A DNA stretch of 14,042 bases. Origin: Acidobacteriaceae bacterium. GTDB taxonomy: Bacteria; Acidobacteriota; Terriglobia; Terriglobales; Acidobacteriaceae. The notes below the pieces were generated by a model, which saw only the letters and a list, made by a program, of their open reading frames with translations, did no database searches and was not told the origin of the DNA. Made by a program: the position numbers and the translations under genes. The DNA is taken from the NCBI GenBank assembly GCA_030040395.1, contig JASHTU010000137.1, forward strand, positions 1-14,042, read 5' to 3'. Below, piece by piece: positions 6,901 to 14,042 of the stretch (position 1 is its first letter; each line of letters opens with the position of its first letter).

Positions 6901-9900
6901 ACAGCGACCCCAACACCTGCGCGCCCGGGTTTTCCGCGCCGGCTTGCAAGCTAGGCATTGCCGGCCGCGTGGCGAGCGCTTTCCTCGATTCCAGGCTGAC
7001 GCCGTTGGTGATTGTCGCCGCACTGGCGCTGAGCTTCTTCGCCGTGTTGTCGATTCCGCGCGAAGAGGAACCGCAGATCCTGGTGCCCATGCTGGACGTG
7101 ATGACGGCGATGCCCGGCGCTTCTCCGCAGGAAGTAGCGTAGCGCGTGACTGCGCCCATCGAGGGCCTGATGCACGAAATTCCCGGCGTGGAGTATGTGT
7201 ATTCGATCTCCAGCCCCGGGCAGAGCCTGGTGATCGTGCGCTTCCTGGTGGGCACGCGGGAAGAAGACGCGCTGGTGAAGGTGTACAGCAAGCTCTATTC
7301 CAATGCCGACCGCATGCCGCAGGGCGCATCGCAGCCGATGATCAAGGCGCGCTCCATTGGCGATGTGCCGATTCTGGCGTTGACGCTGTGGGGGAAGAAC
7401 TACGACAGCTTCCAACTGCGGCAGATGGCCGAAGAGGTGCAGCACGAGATCCAGAAGGTCCCCGACGTCTCGGAAACTACCATCATCGGCGGACGGCCGC
7501 GCGCCATGCGCGTGATTCTCGACAGCGCCAAGCTCGCCGGCTTCGGCTTTTCGCCGGAAGACGTAGTCGAGCGCCTGCAGGCTGCCAACGCGCGGACGCA
7601 GGCAGGCCAGTTCGCCGACAGCAACCAGGAGATTCGCCTCGACGCCGGCAATCTGTTTCGCAACGCCCAGGACGTGGGCGGCGCGGTGCTGGGCGCTGCC
7701 CATGGCCAGCCGGTGTACCTGCGCGATGTCGCCGACAAGATCATCGACGGACCGCAGGAGCCACAGGATTACGTGCTCTTTGGCGAGCGGCAGGGTAATG
7801 AATTTCCCGCGGTGACCATCACCGTAGCCAAGCGCAAAGGCACCAACGCCACCGATATTGCCAACGCAGTGCTGGCGCGCGTGAACGCGATGAAAGGCGT
7901 GCGCCTGCCCAATGACCTGACCATCACCACCACGCGCAACTACGGCGCAACGGCGAAAGAGAAGTCGGACACGCTGCTCAGGCACGTGCTGCTGGCCACG
8001 CTTTCCGTCACGCTGCTGATCGCGCTGTTTCTGGGCTGGCGCGAGTCGGGCGTGGTGCTGCTGGCCATTCCGGTCACGCTGGCCATGACCATGGCCGTGT
8101 TTTACCTGATGGGCTACACGCTCAACCGGGTCACGCTCTTCGCGCTCATCTTCAGCATCGGCATTCTTGTGGACGACGCCATCGTAGTGGTCGAGAACAT
8201 GGTGAGGCACTTCCGCATGAGGGCCAACGGCGGGCGCCCGCTCCGCGATATCGCCGTAGAAGCGGTCTCGGAGGTCGGCAATCCAACCATCCTGGCCACG
8301 TTTACCGTGATCGCCGCCATTCTGCCCATGGCCTTTGTCCGCGGGCTGATGGGACCGTACATGCGGCCCATCCCGGTGGGCGCCTCCACGGCCATGTTGT
8401 TTTCGCTGGCGGTGGCCTTCGTGGTTTCGCCGTGGGCCGCGATGCGCCTGCTGGGCGGCAAGCACCTGAAGGGCGCGCACACGCTCACGCCCGAACGCGA
8501 AGGCTGGCTGACGCGCTTTTATCGCCGCATCATGTACCGGCTTATGAAGCGCGCCCGCAACCGCTGGGCATTTCTGGTGGCGGTTGCTGCGCTGCTGCTG
8601 CTGGCCTGCGCGCTGGTGCCGCTCAAGATGGTGCTGGTGAAGATGCTGCCCTTCGACAACAAGAGCGAGTTCCAGGTGATCGTCAACATGCCCGACGGCA
8701 CCCCGCTGGAGCAGACCACGCGCGTGGCCCAGGCGCTCGGCTCCTACCTAGCCCAGCAGCCGGAGGTTGCCAATTGCCAGATTTATGCAGGAACCTCAGG
8801 ACCGGTGAATTTCAACGGGCTGGTGCGGCACTATTATCTGCGCCATGAAGCGAACCAGGCAGACATTCAGGTGAATCTGCTGCCGGCCGGCGAGCGCAGC
8901 GCACAGAGCCATGCCATCGCACGGCGGCTGCGGCCGGAACTCGATAGCATCGGCGCGGCCTACGGAGCGCGGCTGCAAGTGGCGGAGGTTCCGCCGGGAC
9001 CGCCGGTGCTGCAAACGCTGGTGGCTGAAATCTACGGGCCCAGCCTCGACGCCCAGGTGGCGGTGGCCCGCCAGGTAAAGCAAATCTTCCTCGAGACCCC
9101 GGGCGTGGTGGATGCCGACTGGTACACGCAGGACCCGCAGCCGCAGCTCAATTTCCATGTGGATCAGGCCAAGGCAGCGCTGCATGGCATTCCCGTTGCC
9201 GAAGTTGCTCAGACACTGGCGCTGGCGACATCGGGCGCGCAGTCGGGGCTGCTGCATGTGCCGGATGCGCGCGAGGCTGTTCCCATCCGCGTGGAACTGG
9301 AGCGGCCAGAGCGTTCGTCGGAGCAGGCGCTGGAGAACGTGAAGCTGCGCGGCGCAGACGGCAGCATGGTTTCCCTGCGCGAACTGGTCAACGTGGAGCA
9401 CACGACGCTTCAGCCGGACATCTATCGCAAGAACCTCAAGCGCGTGGTCTACGTGATGGGTGATGTGGGCGGCGCGGAAGAAAGCCCCGTCTACGCCATC
9501 CTGAAGATGAATGAGGCCATCCGCCGCCTCACACTTCCCGACGGCGGCCATCTCGCCATCTTCAACTCCGTGCAACCGCAGTCCACTGACAGCTACTCAA
9601 TGAAGTGGGACGGCGAATGGCAGATTACCCTCGAAGTTTTCCGCGATCTGGGCCTTGCCTTCGCTGTTGTTCTCATTCTGATTTACGTGCTGGTGGTGGG
9701 CTGGTTCAAGTCCTTCACCGTGCCGCTGGCCATCATGATCCCCATTCCGCTCACGCTGGTCGGAATTCTGCCCGCACACGCGATGCTGGGTGCGTTCTTC
9801 ACCGCGACATCGATGATCGGCTTTATCGCCGGAGCAGGCATCATCGTGCGCAACTCCATCCTGGTTGTCGATTTCATTGAACTCAGGCGGCGCGAGGGCT

Positions 9901-10163
9901 TGCCGCTAGCTGAGGCGGTGATCGACGCAGGCGCGGTGCGGCTGCGTCCGGTGCTGCTCACTGCCGCGGGCGTTATCGTGGGCGCCAGCGTCATCCTCGC
10001 CGATCCCATCTTTCAGGGCCTCGGCCTCTCGCTGATCGCGGGCGGCGTGGCCTCCACATTCTTGTCCTAGCCGGCGGTTCCCGTGCTCTATTTCATGCTC
10101 CACGAGCGCAAGGCCAGGGCGAATCAAACTGCTCCTAAAGAGCAACAAGAGGTGCTGATATGA
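6897..10163 (+). pseudogene. RND-family inner membrane efflux pump, interrupted by two in-frame TAG codons
   Basis: An AcrB/HAE1-like proton-driven transporter of 1088 codons, the normal length. It starts at ATG 6897, with TM1 around [20 protein letters not shown] and then [11 protein letters not shown]. Codon 82 is TAG (7140-7142) in SPQEVA-stop-RVTAPIEGL, where relatives usually read EVEQRVT, so CAG to TAG is likely. The frame then runs uninterrupted through GVEYVYSISSPGQS, the TM4 proton-relay Asp pair D426/D427 (GILVDDAIVVVEN) and a TM10 motif with Arg985-Asn986 (IIVRNSILVVDF), where AcrB has Lys. A second TAG (10068-10070) falls in the last TM helix, in ASTFLS-stop-PAVPVLYFM, with 30 more codons to TGA 10161-10163. 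Reinitiation at GTG 7146 would give a pump lacking TM1 and the C-terminal helix. Both ends overlap neighbours by ATGA. Confidence 0.9.
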
Positions 10164-10378
10164 CCGTCGAACGCGCGCTTCGTCTTCTCGCTAGAGCTAT
10201 GGTGCTGGCTTCGCTGGGACTGGCTCACTGGGTGTCGCCCTACTGGCTCTGGCTCACTGCATTCGTAGGCCTCAACCTGTTTCAATCGGCTTTCACCAAC
10301 TGGTGTCCAGCCATGGCCATCTTCCAGAGGATGGGCCTCAAGTCCGCCTCCGCAGCGCCTGTGCCACAGCGCTCGTGA
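10160..10378 (+). CDS. DUF2892 (YgaP-like) small inner membrane protein
   Basis: A 72-residue protein of the DUF2892 family, the two-helix membrane domain found alone or fused to rhodanese in YgaP. It reads MTVERALRLLARAMVLASLGLAHW, then SPYWLWLTAFVGLNLFQSAFTNWCP, with the characteristic QSxFTxWCP motif (C49) after the second helix. The molecular role of the stand-alone domain is not established. AAGAGGTG (10147-10154) is a good Shine-Dalgarno 5 nt before the ATG, and the start overlaps the RND stop (ATGA at 10160-10163), so it is the last gene of the efflux operon. That overlap also shows that the RND gene originally ran to 10163 rather than to the TAG at 10068. The frame is intact. Confidence 0.9.
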   Translation: MTVERALRLLARAMVLASLGLAHWVSPYWLWLTAFVGLNLFQSAFTNWCPAMAIFQRMGLKSASAAPVPQRS

Positions 10379-10381
10379 ACG

Positions 10382-10408
10382 CCTGCAGCCAGATTGCCCG
10401 GCTGCAGG
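10382..10408 (+). terminator. Hairpin at the end of the efflux operon
   Basis: CCTGCAGCC (10382-10390) and GGCTGCAGG (10400-10408) form a perfect 9-bp stem with a 9-nt loop, starting 4 nt after the DUF2892 stop. No T run follows, so it may be a transcript-stabilising or non-canonical terminator hairpin rather than a textbook intrinsic terminator. Confidence 0.6.
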
Positions 10409-10772
10409 ACGGGTGAGGCCGGCTGATTTACGCCAACATCTTCTCGCCCTGCTGCGAACCTGGATGATTGTGGCAGATCATCCGCTCCGCAGCCGGACGC
10501 GTGAGTGGCTCCACGCGGTGAGATACTGGGTGACCACATCCGAATCGGCGAACAGGCTTTGTTGCCAGAAATGCTTCTCCACTTGGGCGAAATCGCCAAA
10601 TCGCTCAGCGACGCAAGTCGCCAAGCTCCATGATTTCTGGGTCCGGCAGGTTGCCGGGAAACGGGCAACGCACACGTGATCCGCACACCCCTGGAGCGGG
10701 GTAGCCTATGGACCCGAGCTCGACATCGCCGCAGGATCACTGTGCCCAGAATGTGCCTGAAGATATCGGTTG

Positions 10773-10799
10773 TGGCGATTTGAGCGATTTTGGCGATTG
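10773..10799. repeat. Three 9-bp tandem units with core GCGATT
   Basis: TGGCGATTT, GAGCGATTT and TGGCGATTG follow each other directly, so GCGATT recurs exactly every 9 bp (10775, 10784, 10793). The array is short and no function can be assigned. Confidence 0.6.
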
Positions 10800-10865
10800 T
10801 GGAATCAGTAACTTGCGTGTTTCGGACAGCGGCTAAGATTCGACCCCCCTCCCGGCACCCGCCTC

Positions 10866-10908
10866 AAGGATATTTAGACTCAGGAGATTAGAAGATATCT
10901 GAATCCTT
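10866..10908. repeat. Interrupted inverted repeat (AAGGAT...ATCCTT)
   Basis: AAGGAT (10866-10871) pairs with ATCCTT (10903-10908). After a 2-nt bulge, TTAGA (10874-10878) pairs with TCTGA (10898-10902) with one G-T wobble, giving an 11-bp bulged stem with a loop of about 19 nt. It lies in AT-richer DNA. It could be a bidirectional transcript-end structure or the remnant of a mobile element end. Confidence 0.4.
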
Positions 10909-10919
10909 TGTGGCTAAAG

Positions 10920-10937
10920 TTGCGCCCAAATTGCGCC
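10920..10937. repeat. Pair of TTGCGCC direct repeats
   Basis: TTGCGCC occurs at 10920-10926 and 10931-10937, an 11-bp spacing. The arrangement recalls the 12-bp-spaced TGGTGTCCA pairs near the tRNA but with a different sequence. Confidence 0.45.
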
Positions 10938-10999
10938 TAGGTTTTCCCTGTCCGTCGCCAAAATTCGATCCGCGCCCAATTGCATCTGCTATTCACCGT

Positions 11000-11197
11000 T
11001 AGGGGAATAAACAGCGCGCTCATATTCGGCGTCAATGGCGTCGTTTCCGAGAAGTGAAGAACTTTGCTTCGCCTGTGGGCGACGACAAAGAAGCAATAGA
11101 GCACACCAAAAGTCAGTGCCGGCATAGTGAGGAAATCTACCGCGGCAATTGCCTCGCGAGAAGAATCCGAATGGAATATACGGCGCGAACACTCCGC
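11000..11197 (-). pseudogene. Remnant of an rve-type integrase/transposase
   Basis: On the minus strand, a frame running down from 11197 (just after an in-frame TAG at 11198-11200) reads SREAIAAVDFLTMPALTFG and then VLYCFFVVAHRRSKVLHFS. This is the start of the integrase core (rve, DDE) domain of a group of IS3/IS481-like transposases, whose usual form is REAIAAxDFxTVPTLTFxVLYxFFVIAHxRRRxxHFNVT. The D of VDF (11135-11137) is the first catalytic Asp. Resemblance fades after about 11020; no second Asp, Glu or N-terminal HTH region is found. It is a fragment of at most 65 codons, embedded between the convergent efflux and oxidoreductase operons, and marks an earlier insertion. Confidence 0.68.
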
Positions 11198-11284
11198 CTA
11201 TGGCACATGAGACTTGCCGAGGCTTCCCGTCTCCACGGCGGGTTCGCGACCCCGGATCTCGCTTTTGGCGAGTGCAATTGCGCT

Positions 11285-11307
11285 CCACGATTCGCCGGCC
11301 ATCGTGG
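11285..11307 (-). terminator. Hairpin after the molybdoenzyme operon
   Basis: CCACGAT (11285-11291) and ATCGTGG (11301-11307) form a perfect 7-bp stem with a 9-nt GC-rich loop, 6 nt beyond the stop codon of the minus-strand molybdopterin subunit gene. No T run follows in the minus direction, so termination activity is uncertain. Confidence 0.45.
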
Positions 11308-11313
11308 TCCCAT

Positions 11314-13539
11314 TCAAGCGTAGCTGAATCCGCTCCTCTTCAGGGGCAGCGTCCGTATGCGTTTTCCGGTTGCGGCGAAGATGGCGTTGCCGACCGCCGG
11401 CAAAATAGGCGGCAGCCCAGGTTCGCCCAGACCGGTGGGCGCGAACTGGCTCATGCGCCAGAAGACTTCGATGACCGGGGCTTGGCGGATGCGCAACATC
11501 GTGTGCTGATGATAGTTGGTCTGGTCCACGCGGCCACCGGTAAGAGTAATCTCCTGCTGCAGGTGGCTCAAGCCCTCGATGATGCCGCCGCAGCACAGGT
11601 TTTCGGCGGCCGCAGGATTGATGATGTGACTGCCGATATCACCGGCGGCCCAGACATGGTGGACAGTCACGCGATTTTGGCCGTCGACGCTGACTTCGGC
11701 GACCATGGCGAAGTAGCCGAGGTGGCAGAAGTGGACACCCAGCCCCATGCCGCGACCAGAAGATTTTTGGCGGTCACGCCAGCGGGATTTTTCGGCGACC
11801 AGCGAGAGCACGCCCTTCATGCGTTCGGGATTCAGCAGTTCGGGATTATTTGGATCGACCCCTGTGCCCGGCGCAGGCGCGGCGTCGAGGATGTCGAACT
11901 GGAAGTCGAGAGGATCGCGGCCCGCAGCGGCAGCCAGCTCATCGAGGAAGGACTGGTGCACGAAAGCGAAGGCATTGTCGCCGGGGGCGCGAAGGGCTCC
12001 GCATCGCAGCCAGAGTGGGATGGCGCTCGTTCCCAAGGAATAATTCGGGACACGGCCAGCGGGGAACTGGTCGCCGCCGATATCGCCACTCTGCACGAGT
12101 GTCGTCCCTTCTCCGAAGGTGATGAGGTGCTGGCTCCATGCGACAAGCTTGCCTTGCGCATCGAGTCCACCTTTGAGACCGATGACGCCGCCGGGTCGAT
12201 AGGCGTCGTGGGTGAAATCGTCTTCCCGCGCCCAGACGAGCTTGACCGGCTTGTCGACCTGCTTCGCCAGCCAGGCGGCCTCGACCATGTAGTCGTTCTG
12301 CAGGCGCCGGCCGAAGCCGCCGCCAGCGCGGCACATGTGGATCGTGATGTTGGCCGGATCCAAGCCCATCGTGGTCGCAACAAGGGCGCGGCCGTCGGTG
12401 GGCGTCTGGCTGGTGGTCCAGATTTCAAGCTTGCCGTCGCTGTAAGCGGCGGTGGTGTCCTGAGGCTCGAGGGTTCCGTGGGCAAGAAATGGGTAGGCGT
12501 AGACGGTCTCGAGGACCTTCGCGGACGATCTGAGAGCTCCGTCAACGTCGCCATAACTACGCACGGAGCTAGTGGGCGGAGATTTGAGCAACTCCGCGGC
12601 GCGCTTGGCGAAGTCGTCGCTGTTCTGGCCGGCGCCGCGGCCATAGTCCCATTCGATCTTCAGGCTTTTGCGAGCGCTCTGCGCCTGCCACCACGTATCG
12701 GCGAGGATGGCCACGCCGGGCTCCATGCCCGGTTCCCACGCTGCAACCGGATCGTTGGAGAGCGTACCTTCGATGACCAGCACCTTGCGCACTCCGGGAA
12801 CCTTGCCGACTTCGTCGATGTTGGCGCTCTTGACTTTGCCGCCGAATACGGGGCACCTCTGGATGACGGCATAGAGCATGCCAGGAAGTTTGATATCGAT
12901 GCCGAAGATCGGTTTGCCGGTGACGATGGCGCGATTGTCGACGCCGGGGTGCGAGTGGCCGATGATGCGATAGTCCTTGGGGTCTTTGAGCTTGACGGAG
13001 CGCAGGTCGGGCGGGGTGAGCGTGGCGGCTTTGGCGGCAAGTTGGCCGTAGGGGAACATGCGGCCGGAACTTGCGTGCACAACTTTGCCGCAGTCGCTAG
13101 AACATTCGGACTCGGGCACACCCCAGGCTTGGGCCGCCGCGGTGATCAGCATTTGCCGGTAGGCGGCGCCGACACGGCGTAGCGGATCCCAATTGATGGG
13201 GGTGGCGGTGCTGCCGCCGACAGACTGGTCTCCGAACAGTTCCGGGTGAGCGTCGGCCTGCTCGATGCGCACCTGGTTCCAATCGGCGTCGAGCTCTTCA
13301 GCGATGAGCATGGGCAGCATGGTCTTGACCCCCTGCCCTAGCTCAGGGTTCTTGGCCATGAGCGTGACAACGCCGCTGGGGTCGATGCGGATGAACGCCA
13401 CAGCAACGAAGCCAGGCGGTTGTCCATGATCCTGCGCGATTGCCCCGGGAAGTTTGTAAAGGCCGAGCGCGACGACTCCACCGGTAAGAGCAGTCATCTT
13501 GAGAAAGGAACGGCGGTCAAGTTCAATGTCGATGTTCAT
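11314..13539 (-). CDS. iorB: Molybdopterin-binding large subunit, isoquinoline 1-oxidoreductase beta-like (xanthine dehydrogenase family)
   Basis: A 741-residue molybdenum hydroxylase subunit, which in this family oxidises N-heterocycles or aldehydes with water as the oxygen source. The N-terminus has a twin-arginine signal, RRSFLK (9-14), with the hydrophobic stretch MTALTGGVVALGLY and AIAQ, so the folded enzyme is exported to the periplasm. Known features include an internal hammerhead-like domain (about 205-260), the molybdopterin-binding GGGFGRR (406-412) and the near-C-terminal GLGEPGLPP, whose E705 matches the catalytic Glu of xanthine oxidase. Length and domain order match IorB-type single-chain subunits. 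AAGAGGG (13548-13554 on this strand) is a good Shine-Dalgarno before ATG 13539, 15 bp after the [2Fe-2S] subunit gene. The frame is intact. The true substrate is unknown; no cytochrome electron acceptor or maturation gene is in view. Confidence 0.93.
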   Translation of the reverse strand: MNIDIELDRRSFLKMTALTGGVVALGLYKLPGAIAQDHGQPPGFVAVAFIRIDPSGVVTLMAKNPELGQGVKTMLPMLIAEELDADWNQVRIEQADAHPELFGDQSVGGSTATPINWDPLRRVGAAYRQMLITAAAQAWGVPESECSSDCGKVVHASSGRMFPYGQLAAKAATLTPPDLRSVKLKDPKDYRIIGHSHPGVDNRAIVTGKPIFGIDIKLPGMLYAVIQRCPVFGGKVKSANIDEVGKVPGVRKVLVIEGTLSNDPVAAWEPGMEPGVAILADTWWQAQSARKSLKIEWDYGRGAGQNSDDFAKRAAELLKSPPTSSVRSYGDVDGALRSSAKVLETVYAYPFLAHGTLEPQDTTAAYSDGKLEIWTTSQTPTDGRALVATTMGLDPANITIHMCRAGGGFGRRLQNDYMVEAAWLAKQVDKPVKLVWAREDDFTHDAYRPGGVIGLKGGLDAQGKLVAWSQHLITFGEGTTLVQSGDIGGDQFPAGRVPNYSLGTSAIPLWLRCGALRAPGDNAFAFVHQSFLDELAAAAGRDPLDFQFDILDAAPAPGTGVDPNNPELLNPERMKGVLSLVAEKSRWRDRQKSSGRGMGLGVHFCHLGYFAMVAEVSVDGQNRVTVHHVWAAGDIGSHIINPAAAENLCCGGIIEGLSHLQQEITLTGGRVDQTNYHQHTMLRIRQAPVIEVFWRMSQFAPTGLGEPGLPPILPAVGNAIFAATGKRIRTLPLKRSGFSYA

Positions 13540-13547
13540 GGTGTTCG

Positions 13548-13554
13548 CCCTCTT
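13548..13554 (-). promoter_or_regulatory. Shine-Dalgarno of the molybdopterin subunit gene
   Basis: On the minus strand AAGAGGG lies 8 nt before ATG 13539, in the 15-bp gap after the stop of the upstream subunit gene. It supports this start, which also gives a complete Tat signal peptide. Confidence 0.7.
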
Positions 13555-14031
13555 TCAACCCTTCAGGGCTGGCGCGTGGGCCGCCTCGGCCGCCTGGTGA
13601 ATAGCCTGGCGGATGCGCGGATAGGTTCCGCAGCGGCAGAGATTGCCGCTCATGGCTGAGTCAATGTCGGCGTCAGTGGGATGAGGCGTGCGGGCCAGCA
13701 GAGCAGCGGCGGCCAGGATCTGGCCGGACTGGCAGTAGCCGCACTGCGGCACGTCCAGCGCTTCCCACGCCTGTTGCAGGGGGTGGGCAGCATTTGCAGA
13801 AAGCCCTTCGATGGTGGTGATGGCCTGGCCGGCTACGCTGCCGACACGGGTCATGCAGGAGCGCACCGCCTTCCCGTCGACCAGCACAGTGCAAGCGCCG
13901 CAGACTCCCATACCGCAGCCGTACTTGGTTCCTTTCAGGTCCAGCACATCGCGCAGGACCCACAGCAGTGGCGTATCGCGCGATACGTCGACCGTCCTGA
14001 CTTCGCTATTCACATTTAGTTTCTGGAGCAT
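13555..14031 (-). CDS. iorA: [2Fe-2S] small subunit, isoquinoline 1-oxidoreductase alpha-like
   Basis: A 158-residue electron-transfer subunit that takes electrons from the molybdenum centre of the partner encoded 15 bp downstream. The N-terminal plant-type ferredoxin domain has C39, C44, C47 and C59 ([18 protein letters not shown], then RSC). The C-terminal helical domain has the second cluster's C97, C100, C132 and C134 (CGYCQSGQ and CRCGTYPRI). [12 protein letters not shown] and ITTIEGL are typical of the family, and the length is usual. No signal peptide is seen; partners of this type are exported together with the Tat-tagged large subunit (established for the family, inferred here). GAGG lies just before ATG 14031 at the window edge, so the gene appears complete, but its promoter lies outside. 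Confidence 0.94.
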   Translation of the reverse strand: MLQKLNVNSEVRTVDVSRDTPLLWVLRDVLDLKGTKYGCGMGVCGACTVLVDGKAVRSCMTRVGSVAGQAITTIEGLSANAAHPLQQAWEALDVPQCGYCQSGQILAAAALLARTPHPTDADIDSAMSGNLCRCGTYPRIRQAIHQAAEAAHAPALKG

Positions 14032-14042
14032 TGGGGCGCCTC

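Larger units (their letters stand above)
10409..10999. other. Intergenic stretch between convergent operons, no intact gene
   Basis: Short open frames exist on both strands (for example about 65 codons on the minus strand at 10478-10675), but none shows a start with Shine-Dalgarno or a family I recognise. The base composition becomes more AT-rich after about 10760. The stretch contains the repeats and stem-loop listed separately and a sequence resembling a tRNA 3' end (10839-10859). It reads like old insertion debris. Confidence 0.5.

Noticed and set aside
6951..8480. A 509-codon minus-strand open frame
   Set aside because: Antisense to the RND pump gene; His/Arg/Gln-rich sequence without domains, typical of a high-GC shadow frame.
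10478..10675. A small minus-strand gene (about 65 residues)
   Set aside because: No convincing start signal and no family I recognise; I kept the region as intergenic.
11149..13182. A 677-codon open frame on the + strand
   Set aside because: It lies antisense to the molybdopterin subunit gene, which has a Tat signal, GGGFGRR and GLGEPG motifs and a good Shine-Dalgarno. The + frame has no recognisable domain and is a codon-bias shadow.

Overview
This 14 kb window is high-GC bacterial chromosomal DNA. The gene content (a DruA-type IS66-like transposon, an ECF sigma factor next to an RND efflux operon that ends in a DUF2892 gene, and a Tat-exported isoquinoline 1-oxidoreductase-type molybdoenzyme) suggests a soil bacterium, most likely of the Acidobacteriota. 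That placement is inference from gene content only; no marker gene other than one tRNA is present.

Layout. (1) 1-196: a tRNA-Leu(CAG) with encoded CCA behind a perfect TTGACA -35 box. (2) 197-3201: accessory DNA. Two pairs of TGGTGTCCA repeats lie just after the tRNA, followed by an IS66-like element with three genes: a short TnpA-like protein, a DUF4338/DruA-like protein in the place where tnpB normally sits (broken by one in-frame TGA at a Trp position), and an intact IS66 DDE transposase. (3) 3439-10378: on the + strand, an ECF-type sigma factor with a fused C-terminal zinc-finger anti-sigma-like domain, then a tripartite efflux operon (TolC-like outer membrane channel, lipoprotein membrane-fusion protein, RND pump) and a small DUF2892 membrane protein. 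The last four genes are chained by ATGA stop/start overlaps. (4) 10379-11313: about 0.9 kb with no intact gene. It holds hairpins, short repeats, a tRNA-3'-end-like sequence and, on the minus strand, a recognisable scrap of an rve-type integrase/transposase. (5) 11314-14031: on the minus strand, a two-gene operon for the [2Fe-2S] subunit and the molybdopterin subunit of an IorAB-like hydroxylase.

The most striking observation is the state of the efflux operon. The TolC-like gene has a one-base deletion and an in-frame TAG, and the RND gene has two in-frame TAG codons, while the membrane-fusion protein and the DUF2892 gene are intact. All three nonsense codons are amber, and at least two fall where Gln fits, whereas every natural stop identified in the window is TGA or TAA. 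The simplest reading is an operon in decay (or assembly error in a draft genome). Amber suppression is an alternative that can be tested but is weaker. The second point of interest is DruA, known from the Druantia anti-phage system, sitting here as a gene of an IS66-type transposon.
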